Assembly: GCF_015354405.1 (NCBI RefSeq)
Contig: NZ_JADKYP010000005.1
Location: 174,160 to 238,159 of the forward strand
DNA length: 64,000 bases
Origin: Nocardia sp. BSTN01
GTDB taxonomy: Bacteria > Actinomycetota > Actinomycetes > Mycobacteriales > Mycobacteriaceae
Direction: 5' to 3'
Shown here: positions 60,501 to 64,000 of the stretch, piece by piece
Numbering within the stretch: position 1 is the first letter of the stretch
How the letters are laid out: each line of letters begins with the position of its first letter
Notes under the pieces: generated by a model
Seen by the model: the letters and a program-made list of their open reading frames with translations, nothing else
What the model was told of the DNA's origin: nothing
The model's database searches: none
Translations under genes and position numbers: made by a program

Positions 60501-61370
60501 ATGAACAAGAACCTCGACATTGCACCGTTGCGTAGCTTCGTCGCCATTGCGGATTGCGGCGGCTTCCAGCGAGCCGCGACCCACCTCCATTTGACGCAGG
60601 GCGCAGTCAGCCAGCACGTGCGCAAGCTGGAGGATGCGGTCGGTCGCCAGCTGGTGCAGCGGCACGGGCGCGGCTCGCGATTCACCCCTGAAGGCGATGA
60701 ACTGCTTGCCGTGGCCCGGCAAATCCTCGACCTGCACGACAACGCATTGCGCGGCTTCGGCGGACGGCCCGAGGACATCCTCACGATCGGCTCGACCGAG
60801 CACGGCGCCGCGCAACTGCTACCGGCCCTCGCGAGCGCGCTCGGGCGGGCGGCCCCGCAGTTCTCCGTCCGGTTCCGCATCGACCGTGGCGGTGCTCTCC
60901 GCGACGGTCTCGCGCGCCGCCGGATCGACCTCGCACTACTGCTGAACAGCGACGATCCGAGTGCGATCCAGGTGGGAGACCTCGAACTGACCTGGTATTC
61001 CGCGCCGGGCTGGCAGCCGCCTCCGCGCCCGGACCCGGTCCCGATCGTCGCCTTCGACAGCCCCTGCGCGCTGCGCAGCCGCGCCCTGGAAACCCTGTCC
61101 GAGGTCGAACTCCCGGCGTCGATCAGGGCCGAGGCGCCGCAGCTGGGCGGGGTACACGCCGCCGTCGCCACGGGCGTAGGGGTGGCGCTGCTCGCGACAC
61201 TCGGGCGGACCCCGGAGGGGCTCGTTCCGTGCTTCGACCTACCGGCCGCGAAGCCCTTACGGCTGTCTGTCGGCGCTCGACCAGGGCTGCCGGCCGCGAC
61301 GGTGAAAACTGCCGCGGACGCTTTAAGGCCCTTGCTTGCACCGCCTCTGCGCCTGGCCGCGGGGGCGTGA
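60501..61370 (+). CDS. LysR-family transcriptional regulator (module B)
   Basis: 289 residues. HTH: LRSFVAIADCGGFQRAATHLHLTQGAVSQHVRKLEDAVG. RHGRGSRFTPEGDELL and ILTIGSTEHGAAQLLPALASALG are nearly the same as in the module A regulator, so the regulators are paralogues. The ATG at 60501 follows an AGGAC sequence at close spacing; a GTG at 60483 is an alternative. It is divergent from the monooxygenase/Dpp operon, which it probably controls. Confidence 0.87.
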   Translation: MNKNLDIAPLRSFVAIADCGGFQRAATHLHLTQGAVSQHVRKLEDAVGRQLVQRHGRGSRFTPEGDELLAVARQILDLHDNALRGFGGRPEDILTIGSTEHGAAQLLPALASALGRAAPQFSVRFRIDRGGALRDGLARRRIDLALLLNSDDPSAIQVGDLELTWYSAPGWQPPPRPDPVPIVAFDSPCALRSRALETLSEVELPASIRAEAPQLGGVHAAVATGVGVALLATLGRTPEGLVPCFDLPAAKPLRLSVGARPGLPAATVKTAADALRPLLAPPLRLAAGA

Positions 61371-61602
61371 GCGCTGACGGTCGAGCCGTTAATAAAATCT
61401 CGACGATTTAATTCGAATATTTACCCGGTATCCATTAGAGATCTGGACCCACCGCATTGAAATCAGCGAGATTGCATTCCTTTATCGGGCGACGCTACCT
61501 TCGTCGTTCGCCTCGGTAGGCCGCCGCTGGGGTTCCGCTGTGGACGTCCGAACGCTACCGATATAGGTCGGAAACCATACTGGGCCCGAGCGACACCGCC
61601 CT
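61371..61602. other. AT-rich spacer downstream of the LysR gene
   Basis: Notably AT-rich for this genome around 61390-61440 (TTAATAAAATC and ATTTAATTCGAATATTTA). No coding sequence or hairpin is convincing. The composition suggests foreign or relaxed sequence. Confidence 0.4.
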
Positions 61603-61737
61603 ATGATCGCAGTCGATCTCACCCTACTGGGCCGCTATTACGAACGCTTCGCCGACAACGCCGTGGAAGTGGGGCGCCGCACCATCTTCCTCACCACTGG
61701 CGAAACCGCCCACCACCCGATCCCCGAGGGCGGGTGA
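61603..61737 (+). pseudogene. PhoU C-terminal fragment
   Basis: 44 codons starting at an ATG read [20 protein letters not shown] and [14 protein letters not shown], the final helix of phosphate-transport regulator PhoU ([24 protein letters not shown]). The other ~170 residues are absent from the sequence upstream. It is a relic, not a working gene. Confidence 0.7.
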
Positions 61738-61786
61738 TGCCTGCGCTCGGCGCCTACGCCGAGGTCTTAGCAGCGTGAAAAGCGAA

Positions 61787-61820
61787 GAGGGTCCCGGCGG
61801 CTCGGTCCGCCGGGACCCTC
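61787..61820. terminator. Hairpin with perfect 14-bp stem
   Basis: Arms 61787-61800 and 61807-61820 pair perfectly (GAGGGTCCCGGCGG) around a 6-base loop. No T-run follows. It lies between the phoU scrap and the next unit and is typical of GC-rich intrinsic terminators. Confidence 0.65.
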
Positions 61821-62175
61821 GTGCCGACCGTAGGATACTGCGCTCGATCGCGCGAGGAAACAGATAGCGGGCCTGTCGGTTTCGCGGCTGTGAAGTTGCC
61901 GGATGCGGGTTTGCTCGCCAGGGTGATGCGCTAGGTTGTGGAGCGCCACAACATCACACGCTGTCGGGGCGGCGATCTCGCCGATGTTTGGTGTGTGCCT
62001 CGGGTTTCCGCGGGCCGGTTAGCCCAACCGGCTTGTTGTGCCCTCGGGTCCTCATTGAGCCGGGGAATCGAGGGACCGGAAGGCCCGGTGCCGGCGAGGG
62101 GCCCTGCCACTGGTCATCTCACGCCGGCACCGTGTCCAGCCGGGAATTCGCGGGCCACGCTACCACTTGCGTGGG
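61821..62175. other. Gene-free stretch with a second hairpin
   Basis: No ORF in this stretch resembles a protein. At 62014-62032 GCCGGTT/AACCGGC arms close a 5-base loop and are followed by TTGTTGTG, resembling a weak terminator. Nothing else is recognised. Confidence 0.4.
62014..62032. terminator. Short hairpin followed by T-rich bases
   Basis: Seven-pair stem (GCCGGTT and AACCGGC) with loop AGCCC, then TTGTTG on the plus strand. Weak by sequence alone. Confidence 0.35.
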
Positions 62176-62610
62176 CTACATGAACGGCCACAGGTCGGCG
62201 TCGCGGTGGGTATCGCGGTGCAGGCGCGGATGGTCGGGCGGGCAGAGCCAGCGGACCGGCACCCGCACGGTCTCCAGCGACGGCACCCGAGCCGGACGGC
62301 CGGTGCGATCGGTCAGCATGCCCACGACCCGGTAACCCTGCCCCGGAGGCAGGCCGAGGGCAGAGGCTTGTTCGCTGGTGAGCGTGATGTCGGTGTGGGC
62401 GCGTTCGATCAACCGCAGCCCGTCCACGGTCACCGGCTCGGCCTCGAGATCGATCTCGGTGACGGTGAGCCGGAACCGGGCGCCGGCCAGCAGGCCCGCC
62501 ACCCACATGAAGGTGCCCGGTACCTGCCGGTCGGGATAGCGGGCGATCGGTAGGCGGTGAGGGACCAGCACCACGTAGGTGTGCCCGATCTCCACGTCAC
62601 GGGCGCGCAC
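62176..62610 (-). CDS. Hypothetical protein, 144 residues
   Basis: GTG start at 62610. The protein reads as genuine coding sequence: RDVEIGHTYVVLVPHRLPIARYPDRQVPGT, a hydrophobic patch with RFRLTVTEIDLEAEPVTVDGLRLIERA, and a C-terminal VRWLCPPDHPRLHRDTHRD. It suggests a small beta-rich domain, with one Cys and several His near the end. I do not recognise the family. No neighbour within 400 bp gives context. Codon use (GC at third positions) matches neighbouring genes, which supports coding. Confidence 0.55.
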   Translation of the reverse strand: MRARDVEIGHTYVVLVPHRLPIARYPDRQVPGTFMWVAGLLAGARFRLTVTEIDLEAEPVTVDGLRLIERAHTDITLTSEQASALGLPPGQGYRVVGMLTDRTGRPARVPSLETVRVPVRWLCPPDHPRLHRDTHRDADLWPFM

Positions 62611-63681
62611 ACATCCAGCATCACCCCGGCCCTACTTCGGCGGCAATGCCGCACAGTCAACTCTTCGGGAACTCACACCACAGGGTTGCCGAGACCTACG
62701 TGCTCGTCCTGCACCCACGTGTAGACGTCGACCGGCACGTGTGACCCGCTCGAGGGCGGAACAGGCCGGTGTTTCTGCGGTTCTATGCTGCACGGTACCG
62801 GGTCCGGCGGACATGAGCGGAACTCTCGGGGCCGGGCGCGGGCCAACGACTTCGTCAGGATCGCGGCGGCTCCCCGGGCGTGAGTGTCGGGGCCGGGGGA
62901 GCCGCGCTTTCTCCACGGTTCGCTCCGCGCGAGCGGGACCGGAGTGGATGAGCCGGAGATTGTTCCGACCTCCTTCGGGCGCCGGGACACAGGGGGTAGC
63001 CACGTCGCTCGGACCCGGGGCTACTCACGAGCCCGACCAGAGAATAGGCGCAGCAACGGGCTGGCGACTACGAGGCGGAACACAAAACAGCCGACTGTGA
63101 CCGCACTCACGAAAGCTTGGGGAACCGGGAGTCGTCCGGCAGTTGGCTGGTAATCGTTCCACGGCGACGCGGAGCATCCCGAGTGAGGTGTCCACGCCGA
63201 TCAGGTGGCGTGCTCGTCCATCGGCGTGTCCGCGGGTGCGTTCGGTGAGCAACAAGCCGGAGTTCTCGGCAGGTCAGCGACGTGGCGAGAGAACGGATCT
63301 CGTCGTGGAGTGAGGGTCACCGATCTGCTGTTCTGGCAAGACATTCCTGTTTACGGCGAGGCGAAGCTGGATGTGACCGGCCGCCTCATCAGCAACTGCG
63401 GCTTATCTCTGGGGCAGCGGGCCATGTGATCGAGGGACACGGACATCTCTCGTCGCGGCGGTCGGCTTGGGCCCGGTTGAACAGGTGCGGTGGGTTAGCC
63501 GGCGCGCTGAACAGCTGCCGGCCGAACCTGCACGTGGGAAACAAACCGAACGGAAACGGACTGGGGGATGCATTGCCGAAGTGCCTGTGCTGGAGGGTTA
63601 CTGGGAATGAGCGGCTGGAAAGCTGAGGCTGGGCCGCTGTGGGAGAACCCTTTTCACTGACCACCCGTAGAAGGCAAGACA
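62611..63681. other. About 1 kb without a convincing gene
   Basis: Six-frame reading gives only short or arginine/proline-rich frames typical of shadows. A stem (62866-62875 with 62896-62905, GCGGCTCCCC/GGGGAGCCGC) followed by CTTTCTCC resembles a terminator. On the minus strand at about 63145-63200 a short piece, GVDTSLGMLRVAVERLP, is reminiscent of the SAM-binding motif of a methyltransferase; it may be a relic. Nothing else is recognised. Confidence 0.45.
62866..62905 (+). terminator. Terminator-like stem-loop
   Basis: Ten-pair stem (arms 62866-62875, 62896-62905) with a 20-base loop and a pyrimidine-rich tail. No gene ends nearby on the plus strand, so its role is uncertain. Confidence 0.35.
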
Positions 63682-64000
63682 ATGGCGCCTGTTATTACTT
63701 CGCTGACTCCCTCTTCCGGCCCTGCGGCGGGACTGAACTCTGTCATCATCACCGGTTCCGGTTTCAGTGGTGTCGGCCCGTTGACTGTCCGGTTCGGCAC
63801 GACGGCAACGACTTTCACCATCGACTCCAACACGCAGATCACGGCGATCGCTCCGCCTGGAACCGGCACGGTGAACGTCACCGTCCAGGCCTTGCTGGAC
63901 GGGACGAGCAACCCGCTGCCCTACACCTATGCCGGGGTTCCTACCTTGACCGGCATCAGTCCGGCTTCGGGGTCGGCGGCCGGTGGGACGACGGTCGTGT
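63682..64000 (+). CDS. IPT/TIG-repeat protein, N-terminal part (cut by window end)
   Basis: ATG 63682 has AGAAGG upstream. 106 codons are visible and the frame is open at the edge. The first IPT/TIG immunoglobulin-like domain reads PVITSLTPSSGPAAGLNSVI, ITGSGFSGVGPLTVRFG, then TFTIDSNTQITAIAPPGTGTVNVTV; a second repeat begins with PTLTGISPASGSAAGGTTVV. No signal peptide precedes the repeats. Such proteins in actinobacteria and phages are surface or adhesion modules with multiple repeats. Full length and function are not visible. Confidence 0.8.
   Translation, partial: MAPVITSLTPSSGPAAGLNSVIITGSGFSGVGPLTVRFGTTATTFTIDSNTQITAIAPPGTGTVNVTVQALLDGTSNPLPYTYAGVPTLTGISPASGSAAGGTTVV

Noticed and set aside
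62014-62032. tRNA gene
   Set aside because: The stem-loop lacks cloverleaf arms and a T-loop sequence; it is a simple hairpin.
63145-63200. SAM-dependent methyltransferase
   Set aside because: Only a short GVDTSLGMLRVAVERLP segment is suggestive; no surrounding conserved sequence, so it is noted as a possible relic only.
1-64000. CRISPR arrays, prophage or toxin-antitoxin loci
   Set aside because: No regularly spaced direct repeats, Cas, integrase or paired small toxin genes were seen on either strand.

Overview
The window is high-GC actinobacterial chromosome, most like Nocardia or a close Mycobacteriales relative. The signs are GTG/TTG starts, tightly overlapping catabolic operons (ATGA and GTGA junctions), many SDR, acyl-CoA dehydrogenase and LLM flavin enzymes, a GPP34 protein and a KUP transporter. 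This is judged from gene content alone. No rRNA, tRNA or CRISPR array was found.

1-9963 (+) is a compact acyl-CoA catabolic operon: enoyl-CoA hydratase (partial), DUF35 zinc-ribbon/OB protein, SCPx/Ltp-type thiolase, acyl-CoA dehydrogenase, APH-fold kinase, second acyl-CoA dehydrogenase, two SDRs, Zn alcohol dehydrogenase, acyl-CoA ligase and a TetR regulator. A kinase translationally coupled to acyl-CoA dehydrogenases recalls levulinate/4-hydroxy-acid pathways (LvaA/LvaC; ACAD10/11).

10032-22384 continues the catabolic theme: an EthD-like protein and MBL-fold hydrolase, then a leftward group (SDR, fused permease and ATPase of an Fe3+/polyamine-type importer, SDR, lipoprotein receptor), a divergent Old-Yellow-Enzyme/dienoyl-CoA-reductase-like flavoprotein, a secreted glycine-rich protein, an SDR and a KstD-like FAD dehydrogenase. 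Related palindromes lie in front of three of these promoters.

22400-34050 is a worn housekeeping/accessory stretch: a frameshifted beta-propeller pseudogene, KUP K+ transporter, PAP2 phosphatase, and an OmpR response regulator separated from a likely partner kinase by an opposite-strand block (COG4705 membrane protein, GPP34 protein, deleted DedA gene). Then come a response-regulator tail, an IS3 remnant with both ends, a DHA2 drug exporter, a NUDIX gene killed by one in-frame TGA and an IS110 scrap.

34053-61370 holds two related modules, each with a divergent LysR regulator, flavin monooxygenase(s) and a dipeptide-type (Dpp/Opp) ABC importer. Module A (34053-46925) adds a DszC/SfnB-like acyl-CoA-dehydrogenase-fold enzyme, an SsuD-like LLM oxidoreductase, a rhodanese, DUF1684 and ketopantoate-reductase-like proteins and a GlcD-type oxidase. 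Module B (49178-61370) adds an NtaA/DszA-like monooxygenase, an LLM paralogue, CoA transferase, enoyl-CoA hydratase, cysteine-dioxygenase-like cupin and alpha/beta hydrolase. Together they suggest scavenging of organosulfur (or similar heteroatom) compounds. A scar with an IS701 fragment, an SDR and an NTF2-like fragment separates them.

61371-64000 is gene-poor: a PhoU C-terminal scrap, hairpins, one small conserved-looking hypothetical gene, about 1 kb with nothing convincing, and the start of an IPT/TIG repeat protein cut by the window edge.
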